Positions 1-7,618 of a stretch of DNA of 32,358 bases are shown in pieces. A model generated the notes under the pieces. The model had not been told where the DNA came from. It searched no databases and saw nothing but the letters and a program-made list of their open reading frames with translations. A program made the position numbers and the translations under genes. The stretch lies in contig JAIRKH010000044.1 of NCBI GenBank assembly GCA_031260245.1, positions 1 through 32,358 on the forward strand, given 5' to 3'. The first letter of the stretch is position 1. Each line of letters begins with the position of its first letter. The DNA is from Treponema sp. Its GTDB lineage: Bacteria > Spirochaetota > Spirochaetia > Treponematales > Breznakiellaceae.

Positions 1-1241
1 TTTTTGGCGGACAGAATTTTAGAAACGAGATTGTTTGGAGTTACCAGAGATGGACTGCTGGAAAATCAGCGTTTCAAAGGACGCACGACAGCATATTTTT
101 CTATTCAAAATCAAAGACAAATTTTAAATTTAATGTTTTAATGGAAAATTACTCTGAGAGATCTTCGCACAAAGCGAAACGGTTTACAAAAATTAAAGAC
201 GGTAAAATCGTGCAAAATTACACGGAAGACACCGTAAGAGAAAAATCCATGCGCGATGTCTGGGAAATTTCATATTTAAATTCACAATCCAAAGAGCGCA
301 TAGGATACCCGACACAAAAACCCGAAGCGTTATTGGAACGAATAATAAAAGCGTCAAGCAATAAGGGCGATGTTGTTTTAGACCCGTTTATGGGCGGCGG
401 GACGACAATAGCCGTGGCTGACAAACTGGGACGGCAATGGATAGGCATAGACCAGTCGCCGATGGCGGTAAAAGTTACGGAGTTTCGATTGGAAAAACAG
501 TATGGGGCGACGGAAGGGCAGGAGGCGTTGTTCGCGGCGCCGTATATCGTGCGGCTACACAAATACGACAAAGACATTCTGTTTAACGAGGACCCGTTCA
601 AGTTTGAAACATGGATAATTCAGCAGTTTGGCGGAATACCGCAAAACAAGAAAGGCGGAGACAAGGGGGTTGACGGAAAAATAACGGACGGAACGCCGAT
701 GCAGGTAAAACAATCGAACAATATCGGCGTGAATGTAATAAAAAACTTTTCCGTATCCGCGAAACAATTTAACAAAATACTTTTTGATAAGAATGTTAAA
801 GAGAAAAAGCCTGCGGGGTATATTATCGCTTTTTCATTCGGCAAAGGAGCAATAGAAGAGAGTGCGCGGTTAAAAAACACGGAAAGCATAATTATAAAAC
901 TTGTAACCGTTGATGAAATAGTGCCTTTGTCTGTAAAGCCAAATGTTGCGGTGCATATAAACGAACTGGAAAAAGAAGAAAACGGCGCAAGGAAAATAGA
1001 ATTTATCGCCGTAGGAAACAGCCTTTCCGGTATAGAATTTTACAGTTGGGACTTTAATTACAATATTGAAAAAAAGAAATTTAAACCTTCTGTCATAATG
1101 GACAAAGAGGGGAAACAAATCATTTCATTAAAAACCGGGACGCATAATATAGCGGTAAAAGTTGTGGATAATGACGGACTTGAAAACATAGAAGTAATAA
1201 AATTAAAAATAAACGGTGAAATGAAACGCGAGACGCCGTAA
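1..1241 (+). CDS. DNA methyltransferase-nuclease fusion, 5' end outside window
   Basis: The reading frame is open from position 3, so the gene begins before the window. The first visible part reads like the end of a beta-class N4-cytosine/N6-adenine methyltransferase (NEIVWSYQRW, FQRTHDSIFFYSK), followed by the SAM-binding motif DPFMGGGTT at about 381-407. In this class the catalytic (D/S)PPY motif precedes the SAM motif, so it should lie upstream. From about 590 to 940 follows a Mrr-like PD-(D/E)XK nuclease domain with GGDKGVDG and QVKQS, the QxK variant of the active site, and a typical GYIIAFSFGKGA strand. The last 90 residues resemble a PKD/Ig-like beta domain (AVGNSLSGIEFYSWDF; HNIAVKVVDNDGLE). 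Modification and restriction activity in one chain is an inference from the domains. Codon use is AT-richer than in the downstream housekeeping genes, consistent with transfer. Confidence 0.85.
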   Translation, partial: FGGQNFRNEIVWSYQRWTAGKSAFQRTHDSIFFYSKSKTNFKFNVLMENYSERSSHKAKRFTKIKDGKIVQNYTEDTVREKSMRDVWEISYLNSQSKERIGYPTQKPEALLERIIKASSNKGDVVLDPFMGGGTTIAVADKLGRQWIGIDQSPMAVKVTEFRLEKQYGATEGQEALFAAPYIVRLHKYDKDILFNEDPFKFETWIIQQFGGIPQNKKGGDKGVDGKITDGTPMQVKQSNNIGVNVIKNFSVSAKQFNKILFDKNVKEKKPAGYIIAFSFGKGAIEESARLKNTESIIIKLVTVDEIVPLSVKPNVAVHINELEKEENGARKIEFIAVGNSLSGIEFYSWDFNYNIEKKKFKPSVIMDKEGKQIISLKTGTHNIAVKVVDNDGLENIEVIKLKINGEMKRETP

Positions 1242-1368
1242 AAGCGTCGAAGTCGGTTGATAATGTAGTACGCGCAGGATTGCGTACAAACGTCTTCGCT
1301 TCGGGCGGTCCGTCAATGGGAGCGTATTTCAGTCGTCCAAGAAATCCACCGCATTCTGGAGTTCTTTC

Positions 1369-1397
1369 TTGCTCTTTTTGGTAAATTCTGCTATATT
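1369..1397 (+). promoter_or_regulatory. Possible sigma-70 promoter of the YbaK gene
   Basis: TTGCTC at 1369-1374 and TATATT at 1392-1397 are separated by 17 bases. The match at -35 is moderate. A good Shine-Dalgarno (GAGGAG) follows before the ATG at 1415. Confidence 0.4.
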
Positions 1398-1414
1398 CAA
1401 CAGAGGAGAAATAT

Positions 1415-1876
1415 ATGTCCATAGAAACAGTGCGTTCTTATCTGGCGAAATGGAATCGCGATAAGGACGTCATTGAATTATCAGAATCAACGGCGACTGT
1501 AAGCTCTGCCGCGGCCGCGTTAGGGGTCGTTCCTGCGCGCATAGCTAAAACCATCTCGGTGAAGCAAGGCGCGGGCGCGGCGGTCGTCGTAACGTCTGGA
1601 GACGTGAAGCTCGACAACCGCAAGTACAAGGAGAAATTCGGAACGAGAGTGAAGATGCTCACGCCGGAAGAAGCCCTCGCAATGACCGGGCACGCTGTCG
1701 GCGGGGTCTGTCCTTTCGGGCTCCCCGACGAGGTAACGGTATTCTTGGACGCGTCTCTCAAACGATTTGAAACCGTGTTCCCGGCCTGTGGCAGCAACAA
1801 CTCGACTATTGAATTAACCCTGAATGAACTCGACGAATATTCAAGAAACAAAGAATGGGTCGACGTGTGCGTGTAA
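1415..1876 (+). CDS. YbaK/ProX-type aminoacyl-tRNA deacylase
   Basis: A 153-residue single-domain protein of the YbaK/EbsC editing family. These enzymes hydrolyse mischarged aminoacyl-tRNA (typically Cys- or Ala-tRNAPro) in the cytoplasm. Diagnostic stretches are AKTISVK, which holds the family's conserved lysine, LDNRKYKEKFG, and GHAVGGVCPFG near residue 90-100. Length matches the family. The start is fixed by a clear GAGGAG ribosome-binding site nine bases before ATG. It stands alone between the restriction-modification gene and the azlD operon. Whether it edits Cys-tRNAPro (YbaK) or Ala-tRNAPro (ProXp-ala) cannot be told from the sequence by eye. Confidence 0.85.
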   Translation: MSIETVRSYLAKWNRDKDVIELSESTATVSSAAAALGVVPARIAKTISVKQGAGAAVVVTSGDVKLDNRKYKEKFGTRVKMLTPEEALAMTGHAVGGVCPFGLPDEVTVFLDASLKRFETVFPACGSNNSTIELTLNELDEYSRNKEWVDVCV

Positions 1877-1960
1877 AATAATAATAGTATACCGAATTTC
1901 GCATAACAAGCTTCCCCTGCAAGACGAGGATAGATTAATTTGCTAACTTGTTGTGAAGTT

Positions 1961-1983
1961 GTCAACGGGCGAATCCCGTTGAC
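1961..1983. promoter_or_regulatory. Operator-like palindrome overlapping a -35 box
   Basis: Perfect 9-bp inverted repeat, GTCAACGGG (1961-1969) and CCCGTTGAC (1975-1983), with a 5-base centre. The right arm contains most of the -35 element of the next promoter (TTGACA, 1979-1984). There is no T-run after it, so it is not a normal terminator. Position and symmetry fit a repressor site; the regulator is unknown. Confidence 0.5.
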
Positions 1984-2007
1984 ATTTCCTAGCAAAAACG
2001 TTATAAT
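1979..2007 (+). promoter_or_regulatory. Consensus sigma-70 promoter of the azlD-bat operon
   Basis: TTGACA (1979-1984), exactly 17 bases, then TATAAT (2002-2007): a full match to the consensus at both hexamers. Transcription should start near 2014. Confidence 0.85.
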
Positions 2008-2019
2008 CTTCATAAATAT

Positions 2020-2412
2020 TTGACGCAGTATAATAAGTTTGTGAACTTTATGATTGAACAGTTGATTTTAATCCTTGTTATGGGATTGGTTATATTTCTT
2101 TGTAGGCTATTTCCGTTTCTGGTCTTTCGTGGAAGTAAACTCGAAAAAAAACTGAAAGAACCCGCGTTCCGCGGTATAGGTTTCGTGGAGAAAATTGTTC
2201 CGCCAGTCGCTATGACGGTTCTCGCCTTTAACGCGATTGCCGCTTCTGTAAAAGACGGGGCTGTCAAGAACGCGTCTTTCGCGAGCGTTCCTGTGATTGC
2301 AGCCTCGGTTTTTACCGCTCTCATTCACTTGTGGAGGCGCAATTCCCTTATAAGCATATTCGGCGGCGTCGCTGTCTATATGTTCATCGAGCGGCTTCTG
2401 CGTGGACGATAA
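2020..2412 (+). CDS. AzlD-like branched-chain amino acid export subunit
   Basis: A small hydrophobic protein with three to four membrane segments, beginning with a helix that ends in FLCRLFPFLVF, the hallmark start of AzlD family proteins. AzlD works with the larger AzlC permease in exporting branched-chain amino acids; no azlC is present in this window. The start is uncertain. TTG at 2020 gives 130 residues and a leader of about 6 bases. ATG at 2050 gives 120 residues, closer to the usual 100-110, but lacks a Shine-Dalgarno. It is the first gene downstream of a consensus promoter and runs with a 9-base gap into the DUF58 gene, so it is probably co-transcribed with the Bat-type genes. Confidence 0.75.
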   Translation: MTQYNKFVNFMIEQLILILVMGLVIFLCRLFPFLVFRGSKLEKKLKEPAFRGIGFVEKIVPPVAMTVLAFNAIAASVKDGAVKNASFASVPVIAASVFTALIHLWRRNSLISIFGGVAVYMFIERLLRGR

Positions 2413-2421
2413 GGAGATTTC

Positions 2422-3345
2422 TTGACGCGCCATGAATTATTGCAGAAAATCACCGCATTTCCTCTTGTTGCGAAAGTCTTGGCTGAAGAGCTTCTCGCCG
2501 GGGACCTCAGCTCTATGTTTCGCGGGCAGGGTATAGAAGCGGATGAAGTCAGGCGTTACCAGATAGGCGACGATGCGCGCTCCATAGATTGGAATGTGAG
2601 CGCGCGTTTCGGTACGCCTTACGTGAAGATGTACCGCGAGGAGAGGGAACTTTCTGTGTATCTCTGTCTGGACTGCTCTGCCTCTATGATGTGCGGAAGC
2701 TGTATGTCTCGATTCGAGCAGGCTGTACTCACAGCCGCGCTCATCGCCTTTTCCGCGGAACGCTCCGGCGAAAGATTCGGCGCCGTTTTCTTTGACAGGG
2801 GTATCTCAAAATTTTTCTCCGCGAGAAAGGGCAGACACAATATCCTCGCCGTGATAAACGAGGCGCTTAACGCGGCCGAAAACTTCCCGCCGACTTCCTT
2901 CGCTCGCCCCGCCGCAAGAAGAGAGAGAGATACCTCTGCTGAAAGCAACCTCAAGGACGCCCTTTCCGGCTTGGGAAGAATCTTGAAACGCCGTAGCCTT
3001 ATTATCGTCATATCGGATTTTTTCTGTATGAATTGGGAGCAGGAAATGGGCAGGCTCTGTCAAAGGCACGACGTTGTCGCTGTCAGAATCACGGACCCGC
3101 TCGACAAGGGACTCTTTAAAGTCGGATTTATCGCAATGGAAGACCCTGAAACAGGGGCCCGCGTCCACGCGCCGACCAGTTTCTCCTCTTTCCGTTCTGC
3201 ATGGGAGACATGGCATAAGGACCGTAGCGTTTCTTGGAAGGCGATTCTTCACCGCGCTGGGGCCGCGTCGTTAAACCTTTCCACCGCGGACGACACGCTC
3301 ATGTCCCTCGTCCGATTCTTCAAGAGCCGCCGGAGGCGCCGATGA
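2422..3345 (+). CDS. DUF58 domain protein (Bat operon)
   Basis: A 307-residue cytosolic DUF58 protein. The signature GDDARSIDWNVSAR lies at about residues 49-62, followed by a vWA-like fold starting LCLDCSASM with D84, S86 and S88 in a DxSxS arrangement. Such proteins are encoded beside MoxR ATPases and Bat proteins and are thought to take part in envelope stress or protein-complex assembly; the molecular role is not established. TTG at 2422 is chosen because AAGGAG stands five bases before it. The stop overlaps the start of the next gene as ATGA, so the two are translationally coupled. No moxR gene is visible in the window. Confidence 0.85.
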   Translation: MTRHELLQKITAFPLVAKVLAEELLAGDLSSMFRGQGIEADEVRRYQIGDDARSIDWNVSARFGTPYVKMYREERELSVYLCLDCSASMMCGSCMSRFEQAVLTAALIAFSAERSGERFGAVFFDRGISKFFSARKGRHNILAVINEALNAAENFPPTSFARPAARRERDTSAESNLKDALSGLGRILKRRSLIIVISDFFCMNWEQEMGRLCQRHDVVAVRITDPLDKGLFKVGFIAMEDPETGARVHAPTSFSSFRSAWETWHKDRSVSWKAILHRAGAASLNLSTADDTLMSLVRFFKSRRRRR

Positions 3346-4226
3346 GTCTATCTTCTTTGCCTGCGATTCTCATCTGCGGCTTTTTCTTGTTTCTCTGTCC
3401 GCTTTACGCTGAAGAACCTTATATGACGCCGCAAACTGTTTACGTGGGGGATAGAGCGACGTTGATTGCGCCGTTGGACGCGTCTCATACAGACGCCGTG
3501 GAACCGATGAACATAGAGCCGCCCGCGCCGCAGGCAGAACTCGTCGTACATAGGATCGCGGTCGAGAGGCAAAAAGATGGGATACGTCTAGCCGTTGAGT
3601 TTACCGCGTTTGAGACGGGCGTTCTTGAATTGCCGCCCATAACCGTACCGGGATTAGCGGAAGATTTTCGCCTGTCTGTTACCATAGCCTCCCTGATAAG
3701 CCCGTCCACAATGACGCTTTCGCCGCCCGCTCCTCCTCTCGCCGTCTCCGGTACCGCGGCGTTACTCTATGGAACGTCTATCTCCCTTATTCTCGCTATA
3801 GTCTTTTTTGTGGGCGGGCGCGTGTTCTGGAAACGGCGGTTCCTTTCATTGAGCGTCTCGTTTAAAAACCGCTTGCTCATATTTCGTATGAAACGCCGCC
3901 TCGACAGCCTACGGAAAAACCCGCGAAAAAACGAAATTTTGGACAGTCTCTCCGTAGAGTTTCGCCTCTTCTTGAGCCGTTTCTTCAATGTTGATTGTTC
4001 CGCATTGACCGCGGACGAATTTTCCTTTTTCCCGTTTTTAGAAAGAACCGTTGATTATCTCCAAGATTCGGTTTTGCGGACGATATTTCGGCGTTTGGAC
4101 AGCTTCCGTTTCAACTTCAACGCGAAAGGCGTGAACGAGGACGACGTTCAGACATCTATTGAAGACGTCGACGCTTTCATTGAAAGATTGCGGAGCGAAA
4201 TGAGGAGAAAACCCCATGACGTTTGA
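3342..4226 (+). CDS. Membrane protein of the Bat operon, unknown function
   Basis: A 294-residue protein. The ATG at 3342 overlaps the preceding stop codon (ATGA), with CGGAGG five bases upstream. It begins with a signal peptide or anchor (about residues 4-22, ending LYAEE), followed by an exported beta-rich domain containing FTAFETGVLELPPITVPG. A central membrane segment lies near residues 137-160, before the basic VFWKRR. The cytoplasmic helical tail is rich in Arg and Phe. Proteins with this plan sit between DUF58 and BatA genes in spirochaetes and Bacteroidetes. I do not recognise a catalytic motif. It overlaps the next gene by 11 bases. Confidence 0.8.
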   Translation: MSLSSLPAILICGFFLFLCPLYAEEPYMTPQTVYVGDRATLIAPLDASHTDAVEPMNIEPPAPQAELVVHRIAVERQKDGIRLAVEFTAFETGVLELPPITVPGLAEDFRLSVTIASLISPSTMTLSPPAPPLAVSGTAALLYGTSISLILAIVFFVGGRVFWKRRFLSLSVSFKNRLLIFRMKRRLDSLRKNPRKNEILDSLSVEFRLFLSRFFNVDCSALTADEFSFFPFLERTVDYLQDSVLRTIFRRLDSFRFNFNAKGVNEDDVQTSIEDVDAFIERLRSEMRRKPHDV

Positions 4227-5211
4227 CCGACCTTTTCTGCTTATAGCGGGTTTTATCGCGCTTGGCTTGAGTCTTCCCCTTGCGCGTTTGTTCAAGGACG
4301 CCTTCACATTGAAAACGCCGCTTGGTCCGCCTGGAGGTTCGCCTTTCAAGACAGGCGACGGCTTTGCCGTTCTGATGAAGATACTCAGAGGCGCGGAACT
4401 TGTCGGTTTTCTGATTCTCTTTGCCGCGGCCGCGGAACCTCTGCTTTTAACGTCTCAGAGGGTATGGCTCTCGCGGGGGGCGGACATCGTTTTCACGCTG
4501 GACATAAGCCCAAGCATGGCTTGTCTCGACATGAACGGCAAGAGTCGTTTTGACGCCGCGAGAAAATTGGTAAAGGATTTTGCGGAAAGACGCCCTTCGG
4601 ACGCGATAGGGCTTGTGTGTTTAGGTAAGGACGCGGCGCTGTTCACGCCGCCGACTGTTGACCGTTCCGCGCTCTTTGCGAAGCTGGATGCGTTGCGTCT
4701 GGGCGAGTTGGGGGACGGCACCGCGTTGGGGATGGGACTTGCCGTCGCGGGATTGCACTTATCCAATTCGACGGCGCCGCGCAAGGCCGTCGTGTTGATA
4801 ACGGATGGGGAGAACAATGCAGGCGCGGTACATCCGGAAACGGCCGCAAGTATTTTTCCTTTGGAAGGCGTGAACCTTTGGGTCATCGCGGTCGGCTCAA
4901 GCGGACAAATCCCCATTGATTACACCGACCCTTTCACCAAGGTCAGGCGTACGGGGCTTTTCGAGTCCCGTTTCAACCCGGAAAATATCAAATCTATAGC
5001 GGCCGCGGGCGAAGGGATATACTTCGGCGCGCCTTCGTCCGATATGCTCGTCAACGCTTTCATGGAAATGGACAAGGGAGAAATGACCATAACGCGCTCC
5101 AGTCTCATATCCAAAACAAAACCGCTTTATGGATCCTTCTTGCTGACAGGGCTCTTTATCCTTTTATTCATCCGTTTCGTACGGCGCTGTATTGTGGGAA
5201 TTTTTCTATAA
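4216..5211 (+). CDS. batA: BatA-type von Willebrand factor A membrane protein
   Basis: A 331-residue protein with two N-terminal membrane helices (about 7-24 and 60-80), a vWA domain, and a C-terminal membrane helix (about 307-325). The metal-binding MIDAS motif is complete: D96-S98-S100 in TLDISPSM, T169, and D197 in ITDGEN. This is the arrangement of BatA/BatB proteins, which hold a large vWA domain on the periplasmic face of the membrane. ATG at 4216 follows GAGGAGAAA and overlaps the upstream gene. The operon stops here at a strong terminator; a second vWA gene (batB) and TPR genes (batC-E) that often follow are missing. Confidence 0.85.
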   Translation: MTFDRPFLLIAGFIALGLSLPLARLFKDAFTLKTPLGPPGGSPFKTGDGFAVLMKILRGAELVGFLILFAAAAEPLLLTSQRVWLSRGADIVFTLDISPSMACLDMNGKSRFDAARKLVKDFAERRPSDAIGLVCLGKDAALFTPPTVDRSALFAKLDALRLGELGDGTALGMGLAVAGLHLSNSTAPRKAVVLITDGENNAGAVHPETAASIFPLEGVNLWVIAVGSSGQIPIDYTDPFTKVRRTGLFESRFNPENIKSIAAAGEGIYFGAPSSDMLVNAFMEMDKGEMTITRSSLISKTKPLYGSFLLTGLFILLFIRFVRRCIVGIFL

Positions 5212-5236
5212 CTTGTGCGCGCGCCGACGTAAAAAC

Positions 5237-5268
5237 AAAAAGCCCTATCATTTAGATAGGGCTTTTTT
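5237..5268. terminator. Bidirectional rho-independent terminator
   Basis: Perfect 9-bp stem AGCCCTATC (5241-5249) and GATAGGGCT (5255-5263) with loop ATTTA, flanked by A-rich sequence on the left and a run of T on the right. It works in both directions: it ends the batA operon on the plus strand and lies immediately after the tRNA-Lys on the minus strand. Confidence 0.9.
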
Positions 5269-5341
5269 TGAGCCGCGCTGGATTCGAACCACCGACCCAC
5301 GCCTTAAAAGGGCGTTGCTCTGCCAACTGAGCTAGCGGCCC
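5269..5341 (-). tRNA. tRNA-Lys (anticodon TTT)
   Basis: The minus strand folds as a full cloverleaf. The acceptor stem is GGGCCGC with GCGGCTC, the D arm is GCTC...GAGC, and the anticodon arm is ACGCC-CTTTTAA-GGCGT giving anticodon UUU. The variable loop is GGGTC and the T loop is TTCGAAT. The T stem GGTGG/CCAGC has a G-G mismatch at pair 50-64. CCA is not encoded; the gene runs straight into the shared terminator. Confidence 0.93.
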
Positions 5342-5352
5342 GTTATTTTTTC

Positions 5353-5382
5353 ATTCTAACAAATTTTTATAAAAAGTGTCAA
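5353..5382 (-). promoter_or_regulatory. Promoter of tRNA-Lys
   Basis: On the minus strand TTGACA (5382-5377) is followed after 18 bases by TAGAAT (5358-5353), about 12 bases before the tRNA 5' end. Confidence 0.75.
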
Positions 5383-5394
5383 GGGGGTGAGCCA

Positions 5395-5423
5395 TAGCAA
5401 AAAAAAATTTTCTATAGTAGAAT
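5395..5423 (+). promoter_or_regulatory. Possible promoter of murD
   Basis: TAGAAT at 5418-5423 is a good -10 element; the hexamer 17 bases upstream (TAGCAA) is a weak -35. Transcription would begin near 5430, at the ATG at 5431, which argues against the earlier ATG at 5422. Confidence 0.45.
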
Positions 5424-5430
5424 GATTTAT

Positions 5431-6852
5431 ATGAATATGAGATATTCCGGCATGAAGGTTCTCGTTATGGGCTTGGGACTCAACGGCGGCGGCCTTGCGT
5501 CAGTCCTCTACCTTGCGAAGCATGGCGCGGACCTCGTCGTAACCGACTTGCGCGATGAAAGAGCGCTTGCTCCAACTCTGGAAAAGTTGGGGCAAGCGCT
5601 CTCAAATAAGGCGGCGAGCCGCATACGTTTCGTCTTAGGTAGGCATGAGACTGCCGATTTTGTAGACGCGGATATGGTGATTAAAAACCCCGGCGCGCGC
5701 GCGGATTCTCCTTTCTTGCGGTCCGCGGCGCGTATAGAAACCGATATTTCTTTATTCCTTGCCTTTTCTCCAGCGCGTCTCATAGCGGTCACCGGGTCCA
5801 AGGGAAAATCCGGCGCCGCGTCGGCCGTCCACTGGGTTCTGCAAAAAGCCCGTGAAAATAAATATCTGTACGGAAACGCTTTTCTGGGCGGCAACATCGC
5901 CGTGTCCCCGCTTTCCTTTTTAGACTGTCTTGCCCCGGAAGACGACGTAGTACTGGAATTATCGAGCTGGCAACTCGGGGACCTCAAGGGTAGAACAAAA
6001 GACGGTTCGCCCCTGCTTAAGCCCCGCGCGGTTGTGGTTACGGCGATTCTGCCGGACCATCAGAATTATTACAAGAGCATGGACGACTACGTCGCGGACA
6101 AGCGCGTCGTCTGCCATGGACAGAAACAAGGCGACGTCATTGTCGTGGAGAACGACTCGTGGGGACAGAGTTTCCTCGCGGAGACGAAGGCGCGTCCTCT
6201 CGTCTATGCGGACGTTCCGCCACCCCAAGGCGCCGCAGGCGGATGGCTTGAACGGGGACGCGGGCTTGCCCGGACCTGTTCCGGAGAGGAAGTCGAAATA
6301 GTACCTATTCGAACCGCCGCGCCCTGGTCGCGGCAGAAGAAAAATCTTCTTGCCGCTGGTTTGGCTCTTCTCGACTTGGGACTGCCCGCGTCTTTCATCA
6401 GCGGGAGTCTGGGGGCTTTTCCAGGCATTGAGCATAGGCTCGAATTCTTCTGCGAGCGAAACGGCGTTCGTTTCTATAACGATACTACTGCGACTATACC
6501 GGAGGCCGCGGCCGCGGCCGTTGAGTCTTTTGACGAACCCGTTGTGCTTGTCGCGGGCGGCGCCGACAAGAATCTGGACTTTACCCCGCTTGCCGCGGCC
6601 GCCGCCAAAGCCAAAGCGGTGGTTCTCCTTGAGGGAACAGCCGTCGTCAAACTCAAAGCTTTGCTCGAAAACGCCCGCATTCCCTACTTCGGGCCCTTTA
6701 ACGATATAAACAAAGCCGCGTCCGTCAGCGAGGAACAGGCGGCGGTCGGAGACGTCGTCGTGCTGTCCCCGGGTTGCGCCTCCTTCGGTATGTTTCAAAA
6801 CGAATTCGACCGAGGCTCTCAATGGAAAGCCGCTGTTCGCAACAACCTGTAA
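5431..6852 (+). CDS. murD: UDP-N-acetylmuramoylalanine--D-glutamate ligase
   Basis: Cytoplasmic Mur ligase adding D-glutamate to UDP-MurNAc-L-Ala in peptidoglycan synthesis. It shows the Rossmann start MKVLVMGLGLNGGG, an ATP loop AVTGSKGKSG (the usual TGTNGK(T/S) is replaced by TGSKGKS), the MurD stretch NDTTATIPEA, and VVLVAGGADKNLDF near residue 370-385. Length (about 470) fits MurD. No Shine-Dalgarno is visible before any candidate start (5422, 5431, 5437, 5452). I prefer 5431 because the -10 box covers the first. The next gene, scpA, follows after 10 bases, so they are probably one transcript. Confidence 0.9.
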   Translation: MNMRYSGMKVLVMGLGLNGGGLASVLYLAKHGADLVVTDLRDERALAPTLEKLGQALSNKAASRIRFVLGRHETADFVDADMVIKNPGARADSPFLRSAARIETDISLFLAFSPARLIAVTGSKGKSGAASAVHWVLQKARENKYLYGNAFLGGNIAVSPLSFLDCLAPEDDVVLELSSWQLGDLKGRTKDGSPLLKPRAVVVTAILPDHQNYYKSMDDYVADKRVVCHGQKQGDVIVVENDSWGQSFLAETKARPLVYADVPPPQGAAGGWLERGRGLARTCSGEEVEIVPIRTAAPWSRQKKNLLAAGLALLDLGLPASFISGSLGAFPGIEHRLEFFCERNGVRFYNDTTATIPEAAAAAVESFDEPVVLVAGGADKNLDFTPLAAAAAKAKAVVLLEGTAVVKLKALLENARIPYFGPFNDINKAASVSEEQAAVGDVVVLSPGCASFGMFQNEFDRGSQWKAAVRNNL

Positions 6853-6862
6853 GGAAACAGTT

Positions 6863-7576
6863 ATGCCGAATACCAAATTCAAGCTAAACGCCTTCGAGGG
6901 TCCCCTGGATCTTCTGCTTTCCCTCGTCAAGAAAAACGACGTGAGCATCTACGATATTCCTATAGCGGAAATCACCGATCAATTTCTCGACATACTGCGT
7001 TCCGCGGAAACCGTTGATCTTGATGAAACCGCTGAATTTCATGTCATGTCCGCGCATCTCCTTTTCATCAAGAGCCGTACGCTCCTGCCCGTTGAAGTAT
7101 CAATTGAAGATGAAGAAGACCCGCGCCAGGAATTGGTGGAAAGGCTCATAGAATACCAAAAATTCAAGAAGCTGTCCGAGTTGATGGAGGAAAAAGTAAA
7201 AGAAGTGGAATTTGTCGTGGAAAGGAATAGAATGCAACGGGATTTACCTTTTACAGACGAGGAGCTTTGGCAGAAAATAGACGTATGGGACTTGTTCAAG
7301 ACCTTCTCGCATCTTATGTCGGGCATTGCGCCAGAACAAGTGATAGACCTCTACGAGGAGGTGTCGATAAATGAAAAAATAGCCTTGCTGACGGAGATTC
7401 TTGATGAGAGAGAAGAATGTTCCTTTTCCGACCTCGTAACACGCAAGAATTCAGCGATGGACGTCGTCTGCGCCTTTCTGGGCGTGCTTGAAGCCATGAA
7501 GACTCGAATGATTCAGATTTTTCAGAGCGCCTTGTTCGGGGAAATAAAAATAAGGCGCCTTGATTCTTATGAGTGA
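6863..7576 (+). CDS. scpA: Segregation and condensation protein A
   Basis: A 237-residue kleisin of the SMC condensin, bridging the SMC ATPase heads with ScpB during chromosome segregation. The N-terminal FEGPLDLLLSLVKKNDVSIYDIPI stretch (residues 9-32; key residues E10, G11, P12, L13, D14) is the family signature. The acidic middle region ends in KIRRLDS, typical of ScpA. The start has AAGGAAA before the ATG. It sits just behind murD. scpB is not next to it, unlike in many bacteria, and is not in this window. Confidence 0.92.
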   Translation: MPNTKFKLNAFEGPLDLLLSLVKKNDVSIYDIPIAEITDQFLDILRSAETVDLDETAEFHVMSAHLLFIKSRTLLPVEVSIEDEEDPRQELVERLIEYQKFKKLSELMEEKVKEVEFVVERNRMQRDLPFTDEELWQKIDVWDLFKTFSHLMSGIAPEQVIDLYEEVSINEKIALLTEILDEREECSFSDLVTRKNSAMDVVCAFLGVLEAMKTRMIQIFQSALFGEIKIRRLDSYE

Positions 7577-7583
7577 GAACGGG

Positions 7584-7612
7584 TTTACAAAGAAAGGCGT
7601 TTTTGATAAACT
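7584..7612 (+). promoter_or_regulatory. Possible promoter of hisA-IE
   Basis: TTTACA (7584-7589), 17 bases, TAAACT (7607-7612). The expected transcription start coincides with the ATG at 7619, and no ribosome-binding site is visible, suggesting a leaderless message. Confidence 0.5.
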
Positions 7613-7618
7613 CTAAAC

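Noticed and set aside
1332-1385. Minus-strand frame reading LNIAEFTKKSKKELQ ending at TGA
   Set aside because: It looks weakly protein-like, but it is short, has no start codon and overlaps the YbaK leader; probably chance.
3234-3341. Upstream in-frame extension of the membrane protein before BatA
   Set aside because: It would overlap the DUF58 gene by over 100 bases and hide a clear signal peptide; ATG 3342 has a ribosome-binding site and an ATGA overlap.
5422-5424. ATG at 5422 as the murD start
   Set aside because: It lies within the best -10 hexamer (5418-5423), so it would not be in the transcript if that promoter is used; 5431 is preferred.
5508-6948. Long minus-strand open frames across murD (159 and 329 residues)
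   Set aside because: They are shadows of a GC-rich gene with a complete family match on the plus strand; their translations show no domain features.
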